A stretch of 5,042 nt of DNA from Planctomycetota bacterium (GTDB taxonomy: Bacteria; Planctomycetota; UBA1135; JALUZX01), in contig JALUZX010000834.1 in assembly GCA_027011425.1 (NCBI GenBank), positions 1-5,042 of the forward strand, read 5' to 3'. The translations under genes and the position numbers were made by a program. Of the stretch, positions 1-5,042 are shown piece by piece (position 1 is the first letter of the stretch; each line of letters starts with the position of its first letter). The notes beneath the pieces are model-generated. The model saw only the letters and a list, made by a program, of their open reading frames with translations, searched no databases and was not told the origin of the DNA.

Positions 1-71
1 CTCCTTGGTCCAGACCTTCCATTGTATACGAGGGTGGATGGGGGGCGGGGGCGTTTGGGGCGCCCATAACT

Positions 72-90
72 CGTGAAGAGCACGCCGGAG
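72..90 (-). repeat. Inverted diverged copy of the repeat core
   Basis: Read on the minus strand, this segment matches the core of the 31-bp repeat at 15 of 19 positions. The outer blocks CTCCGGCG (8 bp) and CTTCACG (7 bp) are identical, and the 4-bp middle differs. In RNA or single-stranded DNA it could pair with 206-224 or 251-269, giving 7-bp and 8-bp helices around a 4x4 internal loop. The preserved spacing of the two blocks argues for common descent or a conserved structure rather than chance, though GC-rich composition raises the background. Confidence 0.6.
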
Positions 91-106
91 GGGCCCGAAG
101 GGCCCC
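90..106. repeat. Short perfect hairpin GGGGCCC/GGGCCCC
   Basis: A 7-bp perfect inverted repeat (90-96 and 100-106) closes a GAA triloop and directly abuts the inverted repeat copy at 72-90. No T-run follows on either strand, so it does not read as an intrinsic terminator. It may belong to the same repeat element. Confidence 0.5.
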
Positions 107-194
107 GAACGTCGTGCCAGGGAAGACCCACGAGTGTGGGATCCTTCGAGGACTCAGGGATCCCTCTTGTCCGACGTTCGCCCGGGTCGCCTGG

Positions 195-225
195 GGCGCC
201 CCGGGCTCCGGCGGACGCTTCACGG
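195..225 (+). repeat. 31-bp direct repeat, copy 1
   Basis: This is an exact 31-bp sequence, beginning GGCGCCCCGGG and ending CTTCACGG, that recurs at 240-270. The two copies have a period of 45 bp, separated by a 14-bp A-rich then mixed linker that is not conserved. The left end lies in the perfect palindrome GGGGCGCCCC (193-202). The core at 206-224 is also present in inverted orientation at 72-90. The 45-bp period is a multiple of three, so one frame shows a repeated Ala-Pro-Arg-Ala-Pro peptide, but nothing else supports coding. Its function is unknown; a dispersed intergenic repeat is the likeliest explanation. Confidence 0.85.
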
Positions 226-239
226 AAAAAAGAGGCATC

Positions 240-270
240 GGCGCCCCGGGCTCCGGCGGACGCTTCACGG
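240..270 (+). repeat. 31-bp direct repeat, copy 2
   Basis: This is the second exact copy of the 31-bp unit at 195-225. Immediately after it the sequences diverge: copy 1 is followed by an A-run and copy 2 by a G-run, so the repeat boundary is sharp on that side. With only two direct copies and a 14-bp gap it does not look like a CRISPR array, whose spacers are typically 30 bp or more. Confidence 0.85.
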
Positions 271-413
271 GGGGAAACCTCGATAGGGTCCTGATCCCCT
301 GTCCCGCCTAGACATCCATGGCAAGGGAAGTTCCCGCCCGGGTGGCTCAAGGAGGGACTCCCTTCCGACCGAAGGAAGGGAAGAGAAGCCCCCGGTCGGT
401 TTGGTGGGGCTCG

Positions 414-425
414 TTTGCCGGCAAA
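414..425. promoter_or_regulatory. Perfect 12-bp palindrome abutting the RBS
   Basis: TTTGCCGGCAAA is a perfect palindrome that ends exactly where the GGGAG ribosome binding site (426-430) of the gene at 440 begins. The right half-site GGCAAA recurs at 432-437, so the left half TTTGCC (414-419) could pair either with its neighbour or with the second copy, and the latter places the Shine-Dalgarno in the loop. It could be an operator for a dimeric regulator or a translation-control hairpin; both are inferences from symmetry and position only. Confidence 0.35.
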
Positions 426-439
426 GGGAGTGGCAAAAA

Positions 440-1363
440 ATGGACAAACTCTTCGAGGCGGTCGTAAAGAACACCATCCAGCCCCTCCTCAGGGGCAGGG
501 GCGCCCAGGTGGGAGGGGAGAGGATCTCGGAGGAAATCATCCGGGTCCATCCTTTCTCCAGCAACGCGGCCAAGGCGGAAGGCAAGGAATTGACCGTTCC
601 GGCCGACTCTCTCTTGGTATTCTCTCAAGGGGAATTGGACTACCTGGTCTTTCCCTTGACCATCGAGGCCTTTCCAGATCCCTTCCGGGTCATCCGGGAA
701 GCCAGGCGCGTCCTGAGGGAGCACGGCAATCTCATCATCCTGGCCGTGGACGGAAGGGGCGCCGAGGGCCCGAGGATGGAAGGGCACCTGCACGCCTACG
801 ACCCGGCCTTCCTGGCCAGGATCGTGGAGCTGGCTGGAGGATTTTCGATCCACGCCCTTCGTGAAGTGGGGGAGACGGGGTTGATCCTCCTCAAGGCCGA
901 GAGGGATACACGGGCAGACGTAAGAATCCCCTTCGTCACCTATACCCCCAACTGGATCCAGGCGGCCCAGTCCCCCGAAGGGTGCGCGGAACTCTTCTTC
1001 CAGCTCGGGATCCTCCATCTCCAGATCGGAGACCTGGAAAGGGCGGCGGACTCCTTCCAGCAGGTCCTGGCCTTCGAGCCCGAATGCGCCGAAGCTATGG
1101 GCGGGCTGGGGATGGCCGCGCTGTGCGGCGACGACCCCGACGGGGCGCGGGCCTGGTTCGAAAAGGCCCTGGCCCGGGATCCTTCCAACGGGGATTTCCG
1201 CAAGTGGCTGGAACTCACCCTGGAGGCCCAGAAGGAAGGGAGCAAGCCGGAGCCGACTGTGTCCATTCCCAGGCCGGAGACCCGGCCGACCCGGCCGGTC
1301 ACGCCTCCCTCTCCGGGGCCCAAGCCGGCCCCCACGAGCCTCCTGGGCCAGCCCATGCCCTGA
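440..1363 (+). CDS. Methyltransferase-like/TPR protein, probably non-catalytic
   Basis: This encodes a 307-residue protein. The ATG at 440 is chosen because AAAGGGAG (423-430) sits 9 nt upstream; TTG 401 and GTG 404 in the same frame have no such signal. Residues about 57-153 resemble the second half of a class I SAM methyltransferase of the type 11 kind: a strand, the IEAFPDPFRVIREARRVL helix typical of these enzymes, a LIILAV strand, then HAYDPAFLARIVELAGGF. The N-terminal part shows no GxGxG SAM-binding motif, so catalysis is doubtful. Two 34-residue TPRs follow at 183-216 and 217-250, each with the A.....G pattern and a terminal P. The last 40 residues are Pro/Lys/Arg-rich and probably disordered. 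No signal peptide or membrane segment is visible, so it is presumably cytoplasmic. The TPRs suggest protein binding, but partner and pathway are unknown. It is followed by its own terminator and so is probably monocistronic. Confidence 0.85.
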   Translation: MDKLFEAVVKNTIQPLLRGRGAQVGGERISEEIIRVHPFSSNAAKAEGKELTVPADSLLVFSQGELDYLVFPLTIEAFPDPFRVIREARRVLREHGNLIILAVDGRGAEGPRMEGHLHAYDPAFLARIVELAGGFSIHALREVGETGLILLKAERDTRADVRIPFVTYTPNWIQAAQSPEGCAELFFQLGILHLQIGDLERAADSFQQVLAFEPECAEAMGGLGMAALCGDDPDGARAWFEKALARDPSNGDFRKWLELTLEAQKEGSKPEPTVSIPRPETRPTRPVTPPSPGPKPAPTSLLGQPMP

Positions 1364-1396
1364 CCGATTCAAAGCCAAGAAGGAGAGCGGGAGACA

Positions 1397-1433
1397 GGGA
1401 AGGGGAGGGGTCGCCCCCCTCCCCTTTCTTATT
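1397..1433 (+). terminator. Intrinsic terminator after the MT-like/TPR gene
   Basis: An 11-bp perfect stem (AAGGGGAGGGG at 1400-1410 with CCCCTCCCCTT at 1416-1426) closes a 5-nt loop and runs into the T-rich tract TTTCTTATT. It lies 33 bp after the stop codon at 1363. The placement and T-tract make it a convincing Rho-independent terminator that separates the upstream gene from the sigma factor gene. Confidence 0.75.
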
Positions 1434-1540
1434 GGCCTTCCCACCTCATGGCGTCCTGGGCCTGGGCCGGGGCCGGAGCACCTTCTTCCTTCCAGGGGTC
1501 GGAACCCGTAAGTTCAGGGGGAAGGAAAAACGGCCCGACC

Positions 1541-2227
1541 ATGGGAGGTACGTCTTTGTCCCAGCCCAGGCCCACACGGGAAGGCCCCAGGGGGGAGCCT
1601 GCGGGGCCCGGTTCCACTCCTTCGCCGGAGGCTCCGCGGGAACCGGCCGCCGGGGAGGCTGAATTCGTCTCCAGGGCGCGGGAGGGGGATCCCCAGGCTT
1701 TCCGCGCCCTGGTGGAGATTTACCAGGGCCGGATCTACAACCTCTGCCGCCGGCTTCTCGGACCTCACCGGGACCAGGCCGAGGACATGACCCAGGAGAT
1801 CTTCCTCCGGGCCTGGAAGGGGCTTCCTTCTTTTACGGGCACCACGGGCTTCGGCCCCTGGTTGAAGCGGATCGCCCTCAATTTCTGGGTCCAACAGCAC
1901 CGCCGGAGGACGGCCCTCAAGCGGAAGGGAACGACTCTCTCCCTGGACGCCCCCCTGGGGGACAAGGACTCGAACTTCTTTCTTCAGCCCGCCTCCCGGG
2001 AGATGGGGCCGGTTCGGAGCACGGCCTCCCGCGAGTTGGGCCGAGCGATTCTGAAGGCCCTGGAGACTCTGGACGGGGAGATGCGGGAGGTCCTGGTGCT
2101 CAGGGACATGGAGGGCTACTCCTACGAGGAGATCGCCCAGGCCCTGGGAATCCCCATCGGCACGGTGCGGTCCCGGATCCACCGGGCCCGGCTGAAGCTC
2201 CAGCCTCTTTTGAGGAAGTTCCTGTGA
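1541..2227 (+). CDS. ECF-type RNA polymerase sigma factor
   Basis: This is a sigma-70 family extracytoplasmic-function sigma factor, 228 residues from ATG 1541. Residues about 40-122 form sigma region 2, with the acidic core-binding segment AEDMTQEIFLRAWKGLPSF at 80-98 and the WL.RIA.N motif of region 2.4 at 107-114. Residues about 168-225 form region 4, with the helix-turn-helix SYEEIAQALGIPIGTVRSRI at 194-213 that reads the -35 element. There is no region 1, region 3 or SnoaL-like extension. The first 38 residues are a Pro/Gly/Glu-rich tail, unusual for the family and probably disordered. The start is uncertain: ATG 1448 lacks an RBS; ATG 1541 has GGGGGAAGGA about 14 nt upstream; TTG 1556 has an ideally spaced GGGAGG (1543-1548). 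The stop codon overlaps the next gene's start. No anti-sigma factor is adjacent in this window. The family call is firm; the regulon is unknown. Confidence 0.93.
   Translation: MGGTSLSQPRPTREGPRGEPAGPGSTPSPEAPREPAAGEAEFVSRAREGDPQAFRALVEIYQGRIYNLCRRLLGPHRDQAEDMTQEIFLRAWKGLPSFTGTTGFGPWLKRIALNFWVQQHRRRTALKRKGTTLSLDAPLGDKDSNFFLQPASREMGPVRSTASRELGRAILKALETLDGEMREVLVLRDMEGYSYEEIAQALGIPIGTVRSRIHRARLKLQPLLRKFL
2212..2216 (+). promoter_or_regulatory. RBS inside the sigma gene for the URO-D-like gene
   Basis: GAGGA lies within the last codons of the sigma factor gene, 7 nt before the GTG at 2224. It decides the start of the downstream gene and, with the GTGA stop/start overlap, supports translational coupling. 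Confidence 0.65.
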
Positions 2228-3396
2228 CCGTCGCGGGGACTGGCGGGGAGGCAGAAGGGCCGCAAAACCCCCTCCGGAGGCTGCTCGCGGGAGAGGACCC
2301 GGGGGCCCCTCCCTTCCTTGTCCGGCCGGAGGCGGGCTTCCTCCTGGATGCCTTCGCCCCGGACCCGGAGGGCTTCTGGCTGGACCCCGGGACCAGGCCG
2401 GCCCTCCTGGCCCGTTTGCTCCGGGAAGGGAGGTTCGACGGGATCGTTCTGGCCGGGCCCGGGCCCGACCCGGCCTGGGAGGGGCGGATCCTTGAAACCC
2501 TGGGGGACGCCGATTTCTTCCAGGTAGTCCTGGAGGGGGGCGGGCGGCTGGAGTTTCCGTCCCGGGGAAACCCCAGGTTTTTTCCTCCCCCGGGAATGGA
2601 TCGCTCCTGGGACCCGGAGAACCTGGACCCGGAGGAACTCTTCTACCTGGATCCCCTGGCGCCCTGGGCGTGGAGCGTGGAGAGACAGGAGGAGATGAAA
2701 GAGGGGGGGGAAGAGGCCCTTGGGTTCTATACGGACCCGGTGAGGCGGTTTTTGGCGGAGACCCGTGGAGAGACCGTTGCGGGGGCCCTGCTCCTGGATC
2801 CCCTGAGCCAGTTGATGGAAGCCATGGGGTTCGAGGGATTGGTGGAACTCCTCGTGGCGGAACCCCTGCTCGCAGAGGAGTGCCTCCAGGCTCTGGGACG
2901 GGGGACGGCGGTCCTGGGAAGGGCCCTGGCTCGGGCAGGCGCGGAGGTCCTGGTGATCGACGCGGGCGAAACGGGGGCGGGCGCTCTTTCCAAGGGAGCC
3001 TGGAAGGAGTTCGTAGGGCCAGTGGACGGGGATCTGGCGCGTCGATTCCGGGAGGATGGAATTCCTGTGCTCTACGCCCTTCCCCCTCTCGCGGCGGACA
3101 GGCTGGCGGAGATCCTGGAACTCGGGGTGGAAGGGCTCGTGGCTCCACCGCCGCCGCCCCGGGGGGATCTTCCCTGGGAGACCCTGGTTTCCGCCCGGCG
3201 CCGGAGGGGGGAATTTATTCTGGCGGGCGGAATGGACCCGGCTCTTCTCTTGGAGGGGACGCCTGGGGAGATCGCCGGGGCGGCCCGCGCTCTGCGGGAG
3301 GCCATGAAGGGGGAGGGGCGCTGGATCCAGGCCCCTTCCGGACGCCTGCTTCCAGGCACTCCCCCGGAGAATCTTTTCGCCTTCACCGGGGCATAA
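2224..3396 (+). CDS. Diverged URO-D superfamily protein
   Basis: This encodes a 390-residue protein starting at GTG 2224, which overlaps the sigma factor stop by 4 bp (GTGA) and has GAGGA 7 nt upstream. The second half follows the uroporphyrinogen decarboxylase/MtaA-type methyltransferase pattern: DPLSQLMEAMGFEGLVELL (192-210), ARAGAEVLVIDAGETGAGALS (236-256), a W.EFVGPVDGDLARRF segment (260-275), LAGGMDPALLLEGTPGEI (333-350, the family's G..DP....GT..E motif) and PGTPPENLFAF (377-387). The first half is weaker. It lacks the HemE N-terminal RPVW.MRQAGR signature, and the usual H.CG metal-binding motif is replaced by ALPP at 285-288. The GHG segment before TPPEN is replaced by PSGRLLPG. True haem-pathway decarboxylation or zinc-dependent corrinoid methyl transfer is therefore unlikely. 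No signal peptide is visible, and it is probably a soluble TIM-barrel. Co-transcription with the sigma factor is almost certain; its role, perhaps ligand-sensing or a novel enzyme, is unknown. Confidence 0.88.
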   Translation: MTVAGTGGEAEGPQNPLRRLLAGEDPGAPPFLVRPEAGFLLDAFAPDPEGFWLDPGTRPALLARLLREGRFDGIVLAGPGPDPAWEGRILETLGDADFFQVVLEGGGRLEFPSRGNPRFFPPPGMDRSWDPENLDPEELFYLDPLAPWAWSVERQEEMKEGGEEALGFYTDPVRRFLAETRGETVAGALLLDPLSQLMEAMGFEGLVELLVAEPLLAEECLQALGRGTAVLGRALARAGAEVLVIDAGETGAGALSKGAWKEFVGPVDGDLARRFREDGIPVLYALPPLAADRLAEILELGVEGLVAPPPPPRGDLPWETLVSARRRRGEFILAGGMDPALLLEGTPGEIAGAARALREAMKGEGRWIQAPSGRLLPGTPPENLFAFTGA

Positions 3397-3613
3397 GATT
3401 CCGGGGGGCCTCCCATGGGGAAGCAGGTGGGGCGAAGGGGGGGCGAACCTTGCAATCCCTTCGGGCCCCGGCGCCTGCGTGGAAGAGGCTGTTTTCCGGC
3501 TCCATCCCGGCGTCCCCTGGGTGTCTTTCCGGGGAGCCCGGCAGGGTTTCAAGGGAACGGCTGCGGGGGGTCGATGATGAAGGTGTGCACCCAGCAAAGA
3601 AAGCCGCCCCTCC
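3397..3613. other. 217-bp spacer before the DUF1444-like gene
   Basis: There is no gene here. Open frames crossing it in other phases are GC-driven and clash with the two flanking genes. There is a short hairpin CCGGG-GAG-CCCGG at 3529-3541 and a G-rich stretch at 3403-3443, but no stem followed by a T-run, so the sigma/URO-D transcript has no visible intrinsic terminator. The spacer is long enough to carry a promoter for the next gene; I could not identify one. Confidence 0.5.
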
Positions 3614-4468
3614 ATGAATCTCCTGCACTGGACCCGGAACCCCCTGGAAGGCCTCCGGAGGAGGCGAGGGCGGGGTCCGGGCCTGGAGGGCTTCCGGGAC
3701 CGGCTCGCCTCCTACCTGGCGGTTTTCCACCCGGGGGTGAAACTCCTATCCATGGTTGTCCCATCCTATGCGGTCCTCCGTGTGGAAAACCAGGAGGTGG
3801 TGGTGGACTTCAGCCTCCTCTACTCCTGGTACGGGAAGAACCCGGAATCCCTGGGCCCGGTCCTGGACGAGTTTCTCGAGGAATTGGGCCGGGAACTCTC
3901 AAACCGGTCCATTCCTCCCTTCGAGGACGTGGTGGACCTGCTCTTCCCCCAGGTGCGCCCCCTAGGTTTCCTGAAGGAATTCTCCCCCCGCTTCGGGAAA
4001 GGGAGGCTGGTCAGGATCGAGATCGGGGCCGGTCTCTACATGCTCTTCGTCATGGACGAAGGGAAGGGAATGACCTTCGTCAACGAATCCCACATGGATG
4101 CCTGGGGGGTTCCTCCGGCGACATTGAAGAATCTATCCCTCCGAAACCTGGTTTCCCTGGGCAGGTCCCTGGACGGGCGGGGACGCCTGGAGGATCCGGA
4201 GGGTTACGGGGCGGCGCACTTGTTCATCCTGGACAGGCTCATGGGTCTTGCTCCCGGCGAGTCGGTCCTGGCGGCGGTTCCCCACAGGGACATCCTCCTG
4301 GCGCGGCGGGAGTGGAAGGACGAGCGGGTCAAGGAAGAACTTGCGCTTGAGGCGTATACCCTCTACAGGCATGCAGTCCGGCCCGTCCTTTCCGACCTCC
4401 TGGTCTGCACGGCCCTGGAAGGGGGCGGAGTGGCGGTCTCCCTGGAGAAGGAAAAGACTAGCGTCTGA
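3614..4468 (+). CDS. DUF1444 (YtpQ-like) family protein
   Basis: This encodes a 284-residue protein of unknown function whose later two-thirds match the DUF1444 layout known from Bacillus YtpQ. The matching parts are a central LYMLFVMDEGKGMTFVNES strand pair (141-159), a WGVPPATLKNLSLRNLVSL helix region (164-182), GYGAAHLFILDRLMGL (197-212), the diagnostic VLAAVPHRDILLA motif (218-230) and RPVLSDLLVCTALEGGGVAV near the end (256-275). The N-terminal ~35 residues are Arg/Gly-rich and less conserved, and no signal peptide or membrane helix is visible. ATG 3614 is the only reasonable start but has just a weak AAAGAAAG about 9 nt upstream, so translation may be modest. It is 217 bp from the previous gene, suggesting a separate transcript. 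Its 3' end overlaps the convergent gene by 11 bp. The biochemical role of the family is not known to me. Confidence 0.85.
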   Translation: MNLLHWTRNPLEGLRRRRGRGPGLEGFRDRLASYLAVFHPGVKLLSMVVPSYAVLRVENQEVVVDFSLLYSWYGKNPESLGPVLDEFLEELGRELSNRSIPPFEDVVDLLFPQVRPLGFLKEFSPRFGKGRLVRIEIGAGLYMLFVMDEGKGMTFVNESHMDAWGVPPATLKNLSLRNLVSLGRSLDGRGRLEDPEGYGAAHLFILDRLMGLAPGESVLAAVPHRDILLARREWKDERVKEELALEAYTLYRHAVRPVLSDLLVCTALEGGGVAVSLEKEKTSV

Positions 4469-5042
4469 GTTCCAGGGTCACCTTGGAGGGGGTTCCGCCC
4501 TGGAGGAGGATCTCCTGGCAGGTCCCCCCCAGTCCCGACGAAGGGCCCCCGGCCAGGACCAGCAAGGCGGGCCCGGGAAGGAGCCCCTTGAAAGAGAAAC
4601 GGCCCTGCACGTCGGTTCGGGTGGTCCTTACCCCGCCGGACGTATAGATGCGGACCTGGAGGCCGGCTGGCCCGGGGGGAGTCTTTCCGTTCCCCTTGCC
4701 CTGGAGAACGACCCGCCCCTGGAGGGCCGCCAGGGGGGGGGCCGGGATCTCCAGGATCGCCTTTTTCCCGGGAACGAGTCGGGTCTTCCCCTTCCAGAGG
4801 GTGCGGGCTTCCTTGCCGGGCGGTGAGGGCACGAGCCGGAGGGCCCAGGGGCCGGGCGGGAGGTCCTTCCACGCCAGGGGTTTTCCCACCACGGGTCGCA
4901 TCCGGGAGACTCCAGCGGGACCCTTGAGAAGGAGGGTCAGGCTCCCCTGTGGGAGGAGGCGCCAGGCCTTCCCGGAGAGAATCACTTCCAGCGAGGCCAA
5001 GGGGGTGGAGTCGGGCCGGCTCTTGGCGGCCCGGGGAAGAGG
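4458..5042 (-). CDS. Carboxypeptidase-regulatory-like domain protein (5' end cut)
   Basis: This is the C-terminal 194 residues of a minus-strand gene whose start lies beyond the right edge. The frame stays open to 5042 through PLPRAAKSRPDSTP, and the TTG at 5000 inside it has no reason to be the start. It ends in TAG at 4460-4458. The last ~90 residues form a carboxypeptidase-D-regulatory-like, transthyretin-type beta-sandwich: LQGRVVLQGKGNGKTPPGPA, then GLQVRIYTSGG, then the hallmark TRTDVQGRFSFKGLLPGPALLVLAG, and a final VTLELRR strand. The preceding ~90 residues, with WKDLPPGPWALRLVPSP and a LVPGKKAILEI strand, look like a second, more diverged copy. Such domains usually sit in secreted or surface proteins, often in tandem, so an N-terminal signal peptide outside the window is expected. 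Its tail overlaps the convergent DUF1444-like gene by 11 bp. Confidence 0.8.
   Translation of the reverse strand, partial: PLPRAAKSRPDSTPLASLEVILSGKAWRLLPQGSLTLLLKGPAGVSRMRPVVGKPLAWKDLPPGPWALRLVPSPPGKEARTLWKGKTRLVPGKKAILEIPAPPLAALQGRVVLQGKGNGKTPPGPAGLQVRIYTSGGVRTTRTDVQGRFSFKGLLPGPALLVLAGGPSSGLGGTCQEILLQGGTPSKVTLELRR

Larger units (their letters stand above)
1..439. other. Gene-free GC-rich spacer with repeats
   Basis: I find no credible gene in this stretch. The longest open frames (73-294 with a GTG start, and 114-311) lack a Shine-Dalgarno sequence, match no recognised family and have low-complexity Ala/Pro/Arg/Ser composition produced by a 45-bp tandem periodicity. A minus-strand ATG at 22-20 could begin a divergent gene running off the left edge, but only seven codons are visible, so it is not called. 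The stretch does hold the structured elements listed separately: a repeat family, a hairpin, a G-run cluster and a palindrome beside the first gene. No convincing sigma-70 promoter (-35 and -10 at proper spacing) was visible, although the promoter for the gene at 440 is expected here. Confidence 0.6.

Noticed and set aside
138..164. GGGATCC ... GGATCCC inverted repeat
   Set aside because: The shared core GGATCC is itself palindromic and common in this GC-rich sequence, and the 13-nt gap is not supported by further pairing.
195..270. CRISPR array
   Set aside because: Only two copies with a 14-bp gap and no cas genes nearby.
73..294. Possible small protein with repeated Ala-Pro-Ala-Asp-Ala-Ser-Arg units
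   Set aside because: GTG start with no ribosome binding site. The peptide repeat merely translates the exact DNA repeat; exact nucleotide identity including third positions points to a DNA-level repeat.
318..467. 49-residue plus-strand frame starting at ATG 318
   Set aside because: No Shine-Dalgarno, basic low-complexity peptide, and it runs into the start of the gene at 440 in another phase.
347..1444. Long minus-strand open frame (365 codons) opposite the methyltransferase-like/TPR gene
   Set aside because: It is a shadow: high third-position GC on the plus strand keeps the antisense frame open. Its peptide is Gly/Pro/Arg-rich without domain signatures, while the plus frame has TPR and methyltransferase-like motifs.
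1501..1531. GGAAC at 1501-1505 as an ECF -35 element for autoregulation of the sigma gene
   Set aside because: No matching -10 element (such as CGT or GTC) occurs at the expected 16-17 bp spacing, and a five-base match is weak.
1514..3148. 544-codon minus-strand open frame across the sigma and URO-D-like genes
   Set aside because: It covers two clearly recognisable plus-strand genes, is extremely Pro/Arg/Gly-rich and has no family motif.
3529..3541. CCGGG-GAG-CCCGG hairpin as terminator of the sigma/URO-D transcript
   Set aside because: Only 5 bp of stem, no T-run follows, and it lies more than 130 bp after the stop codon.
3415..4350. 311-codon plus-strand frame with ATG 3415
   Set aside because: It overlaps the DUF1444-like gene in another phase and encodes low-complexity Gly/Pro/Arg sequence.

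Overview
The window is GC-rich bacterial chromosomal DNA. I see no phage, insertion-sequence, CRISPR, tRNA or rRNA signature. High GC, an ECF sigma factor with a proline-rich N-terminal tail, a TPR protein with a proline-rich tail and a carboxypeptidase-regulatory-like (beta-sandwich) protein together resemble Planctomycetota or similar large-genome environmental bacteria such as Myxococcota or Acidobacteriota. That placement is an inference from style; no marker gene here fixes the taxon.

Layout. Positions 1-439 are a GC-rich spacer with no convincing gene. It holds a 31-bp direct repeat (195-225 and 240-270), a diverged inverted copy of its core (72-90), a short perfect hairpin (90-106), a G-quadruplex-type G-run cluster (32-60), and a perfect 12-bp palindrome (414-425) touching the ribosome binding site of the first gene. 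Positions 440-1363 (+) encode a protein with a methyltransferase-like N-terminal part that lacks the SAM-binding glycine motif, followed by two TPR repeats and a proline-rich tail. A good intrinsic terminator follows (1397-1433). Positions 1541-2227 (+) encode an ECF-type RNA polymerase sigma factor. Its stop codon overlaps the GTG start of a diverged uroporphyrinogen-decarboxylase (URO-D) superfamily protein (2224-3396, +). After a 217-bp spacer comes a DUF1444-like protein (3614-4468, +). It converges with, and overlaps by 11 bp, the 3' end of a minus-strand gene (4458 to beyond 5042) for a carboxypeptidase-regulatory-like repeat protein that is cut by the window edge.

How they may work together. 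Only the sigma factor and the URO-D-like gene are clearly co-transcribed and translationally coupled. The position after an ECF sigma gene is often taken by an anti-sigma factor; here a soluble-looking URO-D-fold protein without the usual metal or catalytic signatures sits there. This is the most intriguing pairing in the window. The other genes look like independent units. I found no strong evidence for a new multi-gene system; the repeat family in the first spacer and the sigma/URO-D pair deserve the second look.
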